From NCBI GenBank assembly GCA_965246765.1, contig CBDFFJ010000003.1, forward strand, positions 124,001-188,000: a stretch of 64,000 nt of DNA, in the 5' to 3' direction. The position numbers were made by a program, and so were the translations under genes. This DNA is from UBA1952 sp965246765 (GTDB lineage Bacteria; Bacteroidota; Bacteroidia; Chitinophagales; Chitinophagaceae). Numbering within the stretch: position 1 is the stretch's first letter; the number at the start of each line of letters is the position of its first letter. This document shows positions 9,857 to 19,700 of this stretch, in pieces. Under the pieces are notes generated by a model that ran no database searches, was not told the DNA's origin, and was given only the letters and a program-made list of their open reading frames with translations.

Positions 9857-11275
9857 ATGTACAACGACGATGACTTCCTGGACGATGAGTACGATGCCAT
9901 GGATGATTTGCTGGCCCGCTATGAGCAGGTAAAGCGCGGAGAGGCAAGCGGAATGATGGCGGAGGAAGATTTTGAGCGAATCATAGAATACTATTTTCAG
10001 AACAGCAATGAGGAACAGGCGCTTCTGGCCTGCGATATCGCCAGAACTTACTACCCATTCTCCAGCGCGGTGCTCCTGCTGCGTGCTGAGATACTGACGC
10101 AGGCGCAGAAATACGGGCAGGCGCTCAAAGCGCTGGACGAGCTGGATCAGTACGACCAGCACAACCTGGACGCCGTACTGCTGCGCTCAGACATTCTGCT
10201 GGCGCAAATGAAGTATGACCAGGCGGCAGAATTTCTGGAAGCCGAGGCGCCGCATTTTGAAAGTAAAGACCAGGCTGAAGTGCTCCTGGAGCTTGCCGAC
10301 GTCTATGACGAGTGTGAGGAATTTGAGGCCGTTTTTGACACGCTGAAGCGTGTGATAAAGATTGACCGCCGCAATGAAGAGGCCCTGCAGAAAATCTGCT
10401 TCTGGGCAGAGTTCAACGACCGGAATGAGGAAAGCGTAGCGCTGCACACCGCTCTCACAGACGAGGACCCGTATAATGCGCTCGCGTGGTTTAATCTTGG
10501 CTCGGCCTATCAGGGACTGAAGCTTTATGAGAAAGCGATTGACGCCTACGAGTTCTGCGTGGCTATTGATGAAAACTTTGAGTTTGCTTACCGCAATATG
10601 GCTGATGCTTATATGCGGCTGAAATGGTACGAGAAAGCGCTTGAAGTGCTGGAAAAGCACCTGGAAATTGCCAAGCCGGAAGACGTAATCTTTGAGGCGA
10701 TGGGCTATTGCTGGGAAAAGCAGAAAGACTTCCGCAAGGCGCGCCATTATTATCGGCAGGCTTCACAGCTTTCGCCGCAGGACGACGGCATCTTCTTTAA
10801 GATAGGAGAGACCTACGCGCGGGAAAAGCAATGGGAGAAAGCCGTGAAGTCGTACAGCGTAGCGCTGCACCTGAATAAAGAGAACGCATCTTACTGCATG
10901 GCGATTGGCAACTGCCTGATGGAGCTGGACGTGAAGAATGAAGCCCTGGTATGCTATCTGAATGCAGTGCGCCTGAAGCCGGGCAATAAAACGACCTGGG
11001 TTGCGCTCATCCGCGGCCTGTTTATAGCAGGCTACTATGAAGACGCCATGACGCAGATAGCCATAGCCCGCGACCACTGCGGCGATAAGCCCGACTTTGA
11101 CTATTACGCCGCCGCCGTATTGATAGAAATGGGTAAGATTAAAGAGGCGATGATAACGCTGGAGACGGGCCTCCGGGCAGCGCCCACCCGCGTAAAGATT
11201 TTTACGGAGCTGAACCCCGAGTATCTGCGGCGCGCTTCTGTATCAGAGCTGATCGGGAAGTATAAGAAGAAGTAA
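9857..11275 (+). CDS. Tetratricopeptide repeat protein
   Basis: The 472 residues are almost all helical TPR units, for example NALAWFNLGSAYQGLKLYEK, FEFAYRNMADAYMRLKWYEK and DGIFFKIGETYAREKQWEKA, with the expected W/L/G/Y/A/P pattern every 34 residues. The N-terminus is very acidic (DDDFLDDEYDAMDDLL). There is no signal peptide, so it is probably a cytoplasmic scaffold for protein contacts; the partner cannot be told. A hairpin shared with the convergent lon gene ends transcription. Confidence 0.9.
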   Translation: MYNDDDFLDDEYDAMDDLLARYEQVKRGEASGMMAEEDFERIIEYYFQNSNEEQALLACDIARTYYPFSSAVLLLRAEILTQAQKYGQALKALDELDQYDQHNLDAVLLRSDILLAQMKYDQAAEFLEAEAPHFESKDQAEVLLELADVYDECEEFEAVFDTLKRVIKIDRRNEEALQKICFWAEFNDRNEESVALHTALTDEDPYNALAWFNLGSAYQGLKLYEKAIDAYEFCVAIDENFEFAYRNMADAYMRLKWYEKALEVLEKHLEIAKPEDVIFEAMGYCWEKQKDFRKARHYYRQASQLSPQDDGIFFKIGETYAREKQWEKAVKSYSVALHLNKENASYCMAIGNCLMELDVKNEALVCYLNAVRLKPGNKTTWVALIRGLFIAGYYEDAMTQIAIARDHCGDKPDFDYYAAAVLIEMGKIKEAMITLETGLRAAPTRVKIFTELNPEYLRRASVSELIGKYKKK

Positions 11276-11289
11276 GACGGTGATAAACG

Positions 11290-11322
11290 AAAAGCCCTTG
11301 CGATAGTCTTGCAAGGGCTTTT
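11290..11322. terminator. Bidirectional terminator between TPR gene and lon
   Basis: A stem AAAAGCCCTTGC/GCAAGGGCTTTT has flanking A and T runs on both sides, so it can stop transcription in both directions. Confidence 0.9.
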
Positions 11323-11340
11323 TCTATTTACTCAAAACGT

Positions 11341-13758
11341 TCATCGCTTCATCAGCGCAATATCCATCACCTCATCCATCTCGCTCACGTAGTGAAACTT
11401 CATCCCTTTAATGTAGGCGGCATTAATCTCTTCCACGTCCTTTTCATTCTGCGCGCAGAGAATCACCTCCTTCACGCCGGCGCGCTTGGAGGCCAGAATC
11501 TTCTCCTTAATGCCGCCGACCGGCAGCACCTGTCCGCGCAGCGTTATCTCGCCGGTCATAGCCAGGTAAGGCCTTACCCGCCGCCCGGTAAACGCGGAGG
11601 TCAGCGCGGTGAGCATGGTTATGCCGGCGCTCGGACCGTCCTTTGGCGTCGCGCCTTCCGGCACGTGGATGTGGATATTCATCTCCTCAAACTGCTCATG
11701 GCGGATGCTCCACTTTTTGCCGTGCGCCTTTAGATAGGAGAGCGCCGTGCTGGCGCTTTCCTTCATTACCTCGCCAAGATTGCCGGTTAGCGTCAGGCCG
11801 CCCTTGCCTTTGTGCAGGCTGGCTTCTATAAAGAGAATATCGCCGCCGACGGACGTCCATGCAAGGCCTACTGCTACACCCGGCGGATGCCCTTTGGTAT
11901 ATACATCGTTGCTGAATTTTGGCTTGCCGAGCACTCGGATTACCTGTTCGGTACTCACCTGTGGGGCCACCGGTTCTTCCAGCGCAACTTGTTTAGCCAC
12001 ATTGCGCATCACGGACGCCAGCAGCCGATCTAACTCCCGCACGCCGCTTTCGCGTGTGTAGTTCTGGATCAGGTATTGCAGCACTTTGTCCGGAAAGCCC
12101 AGCTTTACCTTGTCTAAACCGTGCAGCTCTTTTTGCTTTGGAATGAGGTGACGCTTCGCAATCTCTACTTTCTCCTCAATGGAGTAACCGGAGAGCTGTA
12201 TAATCTCCAGGCGGTCGCGCAGGGCGGGCTGAATGTCGGAGAGGCTGTTGGCAGTGGCAATGAACAGCACCTTGGAAAGGTCAAATTCCAGCTCCAGATA
12301 GTTATCGTAAAACGTGCTGTTCTGCTCCGGGTCCAGAATTTCCAGCAATGCCGACGACGGATCGCCACGGAAGTCCTTGCCGATTTTATCTATCTCATCC
12401 AGAATGAACACCGGATTGGCACTTTTCACTTTACGCAGCTGCTGCACAATACGGCCCGGCATAGCGCCGATGTAAGTCTTACGGTGGCCGCGCAGCTCGC
12501 TTTCGTCGTGCAGACCGCCCAGCGAAAGGCGCACGTACTTGCGCTCAATGGCATTGGCAATGCTGCGGCCCAGCGACGTTTTCCCGATTCCCGGAGGCCC
12601 GACGAAGCAGAGAATCGGGCTCTTAAGGTCGCCTTTCAACTTCAGTACCGCGAGGTATTCCAGGATGCGATCCTTAATCTGATCCATGCCGAAGTGATCG
12701 TGATCCAGGATTTTTTCAGCGCGCTTCAGGTCGTAGCTGTCGGTTGTATAAGTGCCCCAGGGCAGGTCCAGCATCAGGTCTAAGTGGTTATAGACGATGC
12801 TGTAATCGGGCGTGCTGGGATGCATGCGCTCCAGCTTCTCAATATTCTTCTGAAAAAGCTCTTTGGCCGCCTCGCTCCACTTCACTTCTTCCGCACGCTT
12901 CTGCAGGTCGCGGATCTCGCGCTCATTAGGCTCGCCGCCAAGCTCCTCGCGAATGCTCTTCAGCTGCTGCTGCAGGAAGTACTCGCGCTGCTGCTTATCC
13001 ATTTCGCCGCGCGCCTTGTTGGTGATCTCGGCTTTCAGTTCCACCAGCTGCAGCTCGCTTTGCAGGAGCTGCAGAAGCCGCTCGGCGCGGGCCTTTACAT
13101 TATTTTCTTCCAGCAGGGCCTGTTTTTCCGCCGTCTTCGCGCTGATATTGGAGGCGATGAAGTGAACAAGAAACGAATGCTGCTCAATATTGCGCAGCAC
13201 GATGCCCGCCTCGTTCGGCATATTGGGCGAATGCTGAACGATCTGCTCCGAATGGTCTTTGATAGAAGAGACGAGCGCATCAAACTCAGGGTCGTTCTTC
13301 GGGAAGTCGTCGTCCAGGAAGCGGATGCGCGCGGTGTAAAACGGATCAACCTGCCCGAAATATTCTATGCGAAACCGCATCCGGCCCATGATGAAGACTG
13401 TCGTATTGCCGTCCGGCATCTTGATCTGCTTAACGATCTTGGCCAGCGTGCCGGTGCTGTACATGTCTTCCGGCGCAGGGTCTTCGTTGTTGCCGTCTTT
13501 CTGCGCTACTACTGCGATCCACTTATTTGCCTTCTGGGCGTCCTGAATGGCCTTTACACTCTTTTCGCGCGCAACGGTAATCGGCAGCACTACATTCGGG
13601 AAAAGCACCGTATTGCGCAGGGCAATAAGCGGCACATCTTCCGGAAGGGCCTCTTTCTCCTCATCATTCAGTTCCTCCTCACCCAGCGGTACTATAGGCA
13701 TGAACTCCATTTCCTGGAGGTCGTTCATAAGGCGCTGGCTATTGGTAAATTGTGTCAT
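11341..13758 (-). CDS. lon: ATP-dependent protease Lon
   Basis: This 805-residue protein has the full bacterial Lon order: N-terminal substrate-binding domain (PLIALRNTVLFPNVVLPITV, residues ~43-62), a coiled middle, an AAA+ module with Walker A GPPGIGKT (387-394) and Walker B VFILDEIDK (450-458), and a C-terminal protease domain with catalytic Ser710 in PKDGPSAGITM and Lys753 in GGIKEKILASKRAG. It degrades misfolded and some regulatory proteins in the cytoplasm. The start ATG is followed at once by sequence typical of the family. TAAATTTG on the minus strand (13827-13820) fits a -7 element about 60 bases upstream. Confidence 0.98.
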   Translation of the reverse strand: MTQFTNSQRLMNDLQEMEFMPIVPLGEEELNDEEKEALPEDVPLIALRNTVLFPNVVLPITVAREKSVKAIQDAQKANKWIAVVAQKDGNNEDPAPEDMYSTGTLAKIVKQIKMPDGNTTVFIMGRMRFRIEYFGQVDPFYTARIRFLDDDFPKNDPEFDALVSSIKDHSEQIVQHSPNMPNEAGIVLRNIEQHSFLVHFIASNISAKTAEKQALLEENNVKARAERLLQLLQSELQLVELKAEITNKARGEMDKQQREYFLQQQLKSIREELGGEPNEREIRDLQKRAEEVKWSEAAKELFQKNIEKLERMHPSTPDYSIVYNHLDLMLDLPWGTYTTDSYDLKRAEKILDHDHFGMDQIKDRILEYLAVLKLKGDLKSPILCFVGPPGIGKTSLGRSIANAIERKYVRLSLGGLHDESELRGHRKTYIGAMPGRIVQQLRKVKSANPVFILDEIDKIGKDFRGDPSSALLEILDPEQNSTFYDNYLELEFDLSKVLFIATANSLSDIQPALRDRLEIIQLSGYSIEEKVEIAKRHLIPKQKELHGLDKVKLGFPDKVLQYLIQNYTRESGVRELDRLLASVMRNVAKQVALEEPVAPQVSTEQVIRVLGKPKFSNDVYTKGHPPGVAVGLAWTSVGGDILFIEASLHKGKGGLTLTGNLGEVMKESASTALSYLKAHGKKWSIRHEQFEEMNIHIHVPEGATPKDGPSAGITMLTALTSAFTGRRVRPYLAMTGEITLRGQVLPVGGIKEKILASKRAGVKEVILCAQNEKDVEEINAAYIKGMKFHYVSEMDEVMDIALMKR

Positions 13759-13924
13759 TTGGCTAATCGCGGTCGTAATGGCAGCCCGGATCGTGCAAAA
13801 AACCGATCGGGCAAGAGCGCAAATTTATTGGCAATCGTTATGCCGATTGGCGCGGCGTGGCTAATATTACGCCACTGTTTCCTCTTTTACTACTTTTAAC
13901 GCCACATCTACCGCTATACATCAC

Positions 13925-14740
13925 ATGCATCCACTTAAGACACTGACACTCCTGCTGTGCGGCTCGCTGCTTGCCACGGCTTCTTTCGCGCAAACCGAGG
14001 GCGACGATGCCGACACCGCAGCCTCAGGCAAAGGCGGCAGGCATCATATGAAGATGGGAATGAACATGGGTGAAGAAAAGGGGCCTTCGCCCACCGGCCG
14101 CTGGTACCTCAGCAATGCTTTTGACGGCGCCATCTTCTCATCCGCCGTTTTTGAAAAGCCCGGCAGGGCGCGCGTGCTGCTGCCGACCGTGCGCTTCTCA
14201 CTTATCAATATCGGCTACAACTTCAACTACGATTTTGATGAGCACTTTGGCGTTTTCACGGGCCTCGGCATCAAAAATCTCGGCTTTATAGAAAAGGAAG
14301 GCGATTCTACCATCAAGCGCCGCGTTTATACTATTGGCGCGCCACTCGGCTTTAAGCTCGGCAACCTGCAGAAGCGGCATTACGGCTTCATAGGCGGCGG
14401 TATAGATATACCGTTCAATTACCGCGAAAAGGGCTTCACCAAGCGTTCCGACAAGGCGAAGTTCAACGAGTGGTTTTCCGACCGCACGCCCGAGTTCATG
14501 CCTTACTTGTTTGCGGGCGTTTCCTACGCGCATGGCAGCACCCTCAAGTTGCAGTACTATCCCGGCAACTTCTTCAATCCTGAATTTCAGGAAGAAAATA
14601 ATGGTGTGATCAGCCATCCATACCGTGGTTACTCTGCACATCTTATCTGCATTACGCTGGGTCTTGACCTGCATTCAAAGCCGCACTCCTCAAAGAAAAA
14701 GGACTCAGACGAAGAAGCTCCAGCGCCTGCCGAGATGTAG
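13925..14740 (+). CDS. Outer-membrane beta-barrel protein
   Basis: A signal peptide (cut near TASFAQ, residue ~23) leads into a His/Met-rich stretch (GGRHHMKMGMNMGEEKG), which could bind a metal but is not a known motif. From residue ~100 alternating strands rich in aromatic residues and glycine follow (FSLINIGYNFNYDFDEHFGVFTGLGI, YGFIGGGIDIPFNY, MPYLFAGVSYAHGSTLKLQYYP), typical of a small barrel of the PorT-like group. The C-terminus is an acidic/lysine-rich tail without a T9SS sorting signal. Function is unknown beyond the outer-membrane location, which is inferred. Confidence 0.75.
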   Translation: MHPLKTLTLLLCGSLLATASFAQTEGDDADTAASGKGGRHHMKMGMNMGEEKGPSPTGRWYLSNAFDGAIFSSAVFEKPGRARVLLPTVRFSLINIGYNFNYDFDEHFGVFTGLGIKNLGFIEKEGDSTIKRRVYTIGAPLGFKLGNLQKRHYGFIGGGIDIPFNYREKGFTKRSDKAKFNEWFSDRTPEFMPYLFAGVSYAHGSTLKLQYYPGNFFNPEFQEENNGVISHPYRGYSAHLICITLGLDLHSKPHSSKKKDSDEEAPAPAEM

Positions 14741-14764
14741 GCCAATCAGCTTTCAGTATTTTCA

Positions 14765-14798
14765 AAAATGCCCTGCCTTGTTCCCGGCAGGGCATTTT
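14765..14798 (+). terminator. Rho-independent terminator after the beta-barrel gene
   Basis: A perfect 13-bp stem AAAATGCCCTGCC/GGCAGGGCATTTT with an 8-base loop is followed by ATTTG. Confidence 0.9.
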
Positions 14799-14809
14799 AT
14801 TTGAAGCCG

Positions 14810-14839
14810 TTGCAGCCTGCCGGCATCCGGTTACCTTTG
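14810..14839 (+). promoter_or_regulatory. Bacteroidota-type promoter of gcvT
   Basis: TTG (14810-14812) and TACCTTTG (14832-14839) are separated by 19 bases, as expected for the primary sigma factor of this phylum (TTTG, 19-21 bases, TAnnTTTG). The start codon of gcvT lies 25 bases downstream. Confidence 0.75.
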
Positions 14840-14864
14840 CGCCCATTCCCTCAAAACACATCTC

Positions 14865-15953
14865 ATGAAGCAGACGCCCTTTACCGACAAGCATATTGCC
14901 CTTGGGGCTAAAATGGCTGAGTTTGCCGGCTACAACATGCCCATTTCCTACTCTTCTATCAATGAAGAGCACAATACAGTGCGCAACAATGCGGGGATAT
15001 TTGACGTGAGCCACATGGGCGAGTTTATGCTGAAAGGCGAGGGCGCGCTTGACCTGATTCAACGTGTAACGAGCAACGATGCGTCCAAACTGACTGACGG
15101 CAAGGCGCAGTATTCCTGCCTGCCCAATGAAACAGGCGGCATAGTGGACGACCTGCTGGTGTACTGCATTGAAACCGGTAAAACCTACATGCTGGTAGTC
15201 AACGCCTCTAATATAGAAAAGGACTGGGCCTGGATTTCCGCCCGCAATACCGGCGGCGTAGAGATGCAGGATATTTCGGAGCGTACCGCGCTGCTGGCCG
15301 TGCAGGGGCCAAATGCAGTCAGGATTCTTCAGGAATTGACGGAGATGGACATTACAAACCTCAAGTATTACACATTCGCAAGAGGGAAATTTGCGGGTGT
15401 AGATAATGTAATCGTCAGCGCCACCGGCTATACCGGCTCGGGCGGCGTTGAAATCTATTTTGAAGACAAAGGCGACAACGCGGAGAAGGTCTGGAGTGAG
15501 ATTTTTCGCGTCGGCACGCCGCAAGGGCTCAAGGCAATCGGCCTGGCTGCCCGCGACACGCTGCGCCTGGAAAAAGGCTTTGCCCTTTATGGCAATGACA
15601 TTGACGATACCACTTCTCCGCTGGAAGCGGGGTTGGGCTGGATTACCAAATTCACCAAACAGTTCACCGCGCGGGAAATTATAGAGAAGCAAAAGACAGA
15701 AGGAATTAGCCGAAAGCTGGTAGGCATTGAAATGATAGACAAAGGCATTCCGCGCCACAACTATCGTATCCAGAATGCCGCGGGAGAAGACATAGGCTAT
15801 GTAACATCCGGCACGCAATCACCGAGCCTGGCCAAGGCCATCGGGATGGCGTATGTGCGGAAGGATTTTTCGCAGGAGGGGAACGACTTATTCGTAGTTG
15901 TGCGCGACAAGGCACTAAAAGCACAGGTCGTGAAAATGCCATTCCTGGCCTAA
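14865..15953 (+). CDS. gcvT: Aminomethyltransferase (glycine cleavage T protein)
   Basis: The 362-residue product begins with MKQTPFTDKHIALGAKMAEFAGYNMPISY and keeps the family landmarks: GIFDVSHMGEF (residues ~44-54), RVTSNDASKL, GGIVDDLLVY, the tetrahydrofolate-site region with ARDTLRLEKGFALYGNDIDD, and the C-terminal barrel (VTSGTQSPSLAKAIGMAYV). The T protein moves the methylene group from the H-protein-bound aminomethyl to tetrahydrofolate and frees ammonia. The other cleavage-system genes are not adjacent, which is common in Bacteroidota. A clear promoter precedes it. Confidence 0.97.
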   Translation: MKQTPFTDKHIALGAKMAEFAGYNMPISYSSINEEHNTVRNNAGIFDVSHMGEFMLKGEGALDLIQRVTSNDASKLTDGKAQYSCLPNETGGIVDDLLVYCIETGKTYMLVVNASNIEKDWAWISARNTGGVEMQDISERTALLAVQGPNAVRILQELTEMDITNLKYYTFARGKFAGVDNVIVSATGYTGSGGVEIYFEDKGDNAEKVWSEIFRVGTPQGLKAIGLAARDTLRLEKGFALYGNDIDDTTSPLEAGLGWITKFTKQFTAREIIEKQKTEGISRKLVGIEMIDKGIPRHNYRIQNAAGEDIGYVTSGTQSPSLAKAIGMAYVRKDFSQEGNDLFVVVRDKALKAQVVKMPFLA

Positions 15954-15989
15954 AACCCTTCAACTCCTCAACCCCTCAACTTCCCCAAC

Positions 15990-16700
15990 GTGCTCCCCAA
16001 ATACACCCGCGTCCTCCTCAAGCTCTCCGGCGAATCTCTGATGGGCGACCGCTCCTTTGGCATATCGCCTGCCATGCTGGAGGCTTATGCTACCGATATC
16101 AAGCTCATCACCGACATTGGCGTACAGGTAGCCGTTGTGATAGGCGGAGGAAACATCTATCGCGGCATGAATGAGGCCGAGACCGGCATTGAGCGCGCCC
16201 AGGGCGATTATATGGGAATGCTTGCGACGGTAATAAACGGCATGGCCCTCCAGGCCGCGCTGGAAAAAGCGGGCGTCAATACGCGCCTGCAGAGCGCTAT
16301 CAAAATGGAGCAGATAGCCGAGCCCTACATCCGCCGTCGCGCCATGCGCCACCTGGAAAAGGGCAGGGTAGTCATCTTCGGGGCAGGCACGGGCAATCCA
16401 TATTTCACGACGGACACCGCGGGCTCGCTACGCGCTATTGAAATCAAGGCCGATGTCATCCTGAAAGGAACACGAGTGGACGGCATCTATACAGCCGATC
16501 CGGAGAAAGACCCGACCGCCACGCGCTTTGAAACCCTGTCTTTCTCCGATGTTATTTCCCGCGGCCTGAAGGTGATGGACATGACGGCCTTCACACTGTG
16601 CCAGGAAAATAATCTACCTATCATCGTCTTTGACATGCACAAGCCCGGCAATCTGCTGGACGTAGTGACGGGCAAGCAGGTAGGTACGCTGGTGAATTAA
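15990..16700 (+). CDS. pyrH: UMP kinase (uridylate kinase)
   Basis: The product (236 residues) is an amino acid kinase fold enzyme that makes UDP from UMP. Landmarks are RVLLKLSGESLMGD near the N-terminus, VVIGGGNIYRG (residues ~49-59), the GDYMGMLATVINGMAL helix, GAGTGNPYFTTDTA, and KGTRVDGIYTADPEKDP near the C-terminus. The start is the GTG at 15990, because the family begins within a few residues of this point and no ATG fits; there is no Shine-Dalgarno sequence. It follows gcvT after 36 bases and may share its transcript. Its stop overlaps the stop of the convergent giant gene by four bases. Confidence 0.97.
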   Translation: MLPKYTRVLLKLSGESLMGDRSFGISPAMLEAYATDIKLITDIGVQVAVVIGGGNIYRGMNEAETGIERAQGDYMGMLATVINGMALQAALEKAGVNTRLQSAIKMEQIAEPYIRRRAMRHLEKGRVVIFGAGTGNPYFTTDTAGSLRAIEIKADVILKGTRVDGIYTADPEKDPTATRFETLSFSDVISRGLKVMDMTAFTLCQENNLPIIVFDMHKPGNLLDVVTGKQVGTLVN

Positions 16701-19700
16701 TTTCCGATAAAGACTTTCCCGGAAACCTTGCCGTCGGCGGTCGTCAGACTTACCATATAGACGCCGCTTGCCGCGCTCAGCTTCACTTCGTGGAAGCCCT
16801 TGCCGTTCAGCGCGGCAGTTGCTACTGTCTGCCCCATGGCATTTACCACGCGCGCATCGCCACGCGCAGCGGGCACATAGACGAAGATGCTGCCGCCGGA
16901 GCTGTAGGCTTTGAGGGCATCGGCCACACCGGGAATATGTACTTCTGCGGAGCGGCTGAAGATGACGGAAAACCGGTCTTCCGTTGCGCCCTTGTCAATG
17001 CGTGCGCGATAAGTGGCATCCATCTTAAGCTCGGTTAGAATGCCCTCTTGCGCATCGGCGAGCCAGGCATTCAGGCCGGGAGGCATCTGCTCTATCAGCA
17101 CAGGCTTCACAACGATCCAGCCACTTTTTTCCACCGCGATTCCCAGGGGAACAACAGCATCCTCATCTGCAGGCTCCGGCACACCGCTGATGGAAAGCCT
17201 GACGGCGTCCGAAGAAAGCGCATAGATGTTCGGCAGGCGCTCGTCAGTGTTGTTCAGCTTCAGCGCGTCAACGCCTACTTCATAGGTCGCCGCTGCTTCG
17301 GGGGTTAAGTAAAGCGCAGTATAGTCGGCGTGTGCATCATCGCCTTCAAAGGCTGCCGACAGACGAATCATGGGATGCTCACCGCTGCCCGCCTGCTTGT
17401 GAAACACCGGGTTTGTGGCAGTCGTCCGCACGGCATTCGTTGCTGAAAGTGACCCGCTCACCGGATAAGAACCATTGGATACGTGAATGAAAAACGCCTG
17501 CATCGACGGGATAATGTTGGACGCAATGCCGTCTGAAGAAACGCCATTGATGTATGTGCTGTACGCGCCGGTATATTGGTTGGTAGAGGAAGCGTTGAAG
17601 TAATAGAGCGCGTTGTCAATATTCGTCTTCGTCCAGCCGCTTGATGCATTCCAGTCTATCGGTGAAGGATAAGGATTGCCCGCCAGGTTGAAGCCCAGCG
17701 TGTAAGTGCGGTTGTGGTTGTAAAGCGTGCCGGAGCTGACCGTGCCGTTGTTCACCACGCCGCTCATATCAATCGTTTTGACAGAAGATGAAGAGCCGCA
17801 ATTGACTGCATAGCCCTGCATTGGATTAAGTGCGTTTGTAGCAGTATTGTAATTCACCCAGCCTGCCGAAGTCAGATTCTCGTCGTAGCGGTAGATAGGC
17901 GAGAAAGAAGCAGCGAGATTGACATCGTTAGAAAGCTCAGCAACAGTAGCCGACTGAAACGGCGAAGACAGGTAGCGATACCCATAGCCGGAAGGCAGAT
18001 AGCGCTGCATCGTAACGTTTCCGGTCACTGCGCCCGCTCCGCTGCCATCTATGAGGCCGGTGCCGGTTGACGTAGAGAGCAGGATAAGCTTCCCATTTGC
18101 AGTAAGTGTGCCTTGTGTAGCCAGCAGAATGCCGGACACTTTTATCGTGTCAGAAATGCCGACGCCTGCGGCGTTGTTTATCGTAAGATTCTTAACCGTC
18201 TTGCCGGAGAAGCGCAGTCCCGGAATGGTCTGGGCAGTGATGCCGTCCAGCTCAATCGTGCCGCTCGTTGCCACGATGCTTCCGGTGCCGGTGATGACGC
18301 CTTCAATCTGCAAGGTTGCCGAGCTGATGGTAATCGTTGCCCCGGTTTGCAGGGTAAGGTCGCCGATGTCCACCGTGCCGCTGCTGATGACCGGGTAACG
18401 GGAAAGTGACGACGGAATCGCAATGTCTGTTCCGGGGTCAGGCACCGCGCCGCAAAGCCAGTTGCCCGCATTGCTCCATGCCGTGCTCACTGCGCCGCTC
18501 CAAAGGCCCGCCTGCCGCACAATCACCGTCAGTGTATCAGGCGCGTCTGTAGGAAAAGTGCCGGTGCAATAAGCATCGCTGAGACTGGTGACGTAATAGG
18601 AAGTGGTGGAAGCCGGTATCAGATTGAGGCTAAGCGTTGAAGCCGTGCCGCTGAAGTTGTCGCCGCTGCTCAGCGAGCCGGAAATAGTGCCCGAGCCGGT
18701 CACGGCGATGCTCAAAGCAGCCGTGCTGCCATCACATACAGAGCCCGGGCCGGTGATAGAAGCGGTTGGCCGCGTGCGTACCGTAACGGTAGTACTGTCG
18801 GAGCCGGTGCAGCCCGCAAAATCCGTGACCGTCACCTTGAACTTTCCGGCGGCAGCAAGGACTGTTGGATTTTGTGACGTAGCTACAACTACCGATGATG
18901 GATTGGTCCAGCTGTATGTCGGACTCATCGCGTTGCCGGGATCGGAGCTGAGCGAAACGTTACTGCCCGCGCAAACCGGTGAGTTGTTGGATGCTGCGAC
19001 GGTGAACTGCGTATAGCTGAATTCATAAGCGCCCATATCCGGCGTGGTGGCATTACGCGAAGCGCCGGTAATATCCGCGCTGATGGCAATAGGCGAGGTG
19101 ATAGGCGTCGCGGAGCCATCAAGGCCGCAATTAGTAATTCCGTCCGGCTCAAGATCGTAAGTAGAGGTAATGAAGCTCACGGCGCGGCTTACCGAATGCG
19201 AGCCACTGCCCGACGAGGTCTGCCATTGCGCTAAGGTCTGATTTGTGCCCGCGCCCCATTCCGCAATAGTGCCTGATGTAGCGCTGTAAAGGTTGTTGTA
19301 GTCAGACGCGCTGCCCGACCAATTTGTAGAAGCCGGGGAAGTGATATTGGAGATGGCATACTTGCTGCCAGTACCTGTGCGGGTATTCACCAGCACATTA
19401 TTGCGCAGCACCAGCGTAGTTGCAGCCGTGCGGATGAAAGCCGCCGAGCGCGCAGCAGTGCCGGTCGCGCTGCCGCCAAGGCTGACGGTATTGTAATAAT
19501 AGTTGCAGTTGCTTGCAGAAGCGTGATTGATGCCGTAAATCTTCAGGCCGTTTGCATTGAACGAATTGTCCAGCGACACGACATTGTTATACACACTGAA
19601 AGCCCCGCCGCCCATTGTGATGCCGCCCATACCCGGAAGCGGCGCTGCGCCCGTCGCCGTGTTGGTATAAACAGACATCCGGTTATTGTACGCCTCGCCG

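Noticed and set aside
12784..13899. Plus-strand frame of 371 codons opposite lon
   Set aside because: It is antisense to an intact, well-recognised lon gene.
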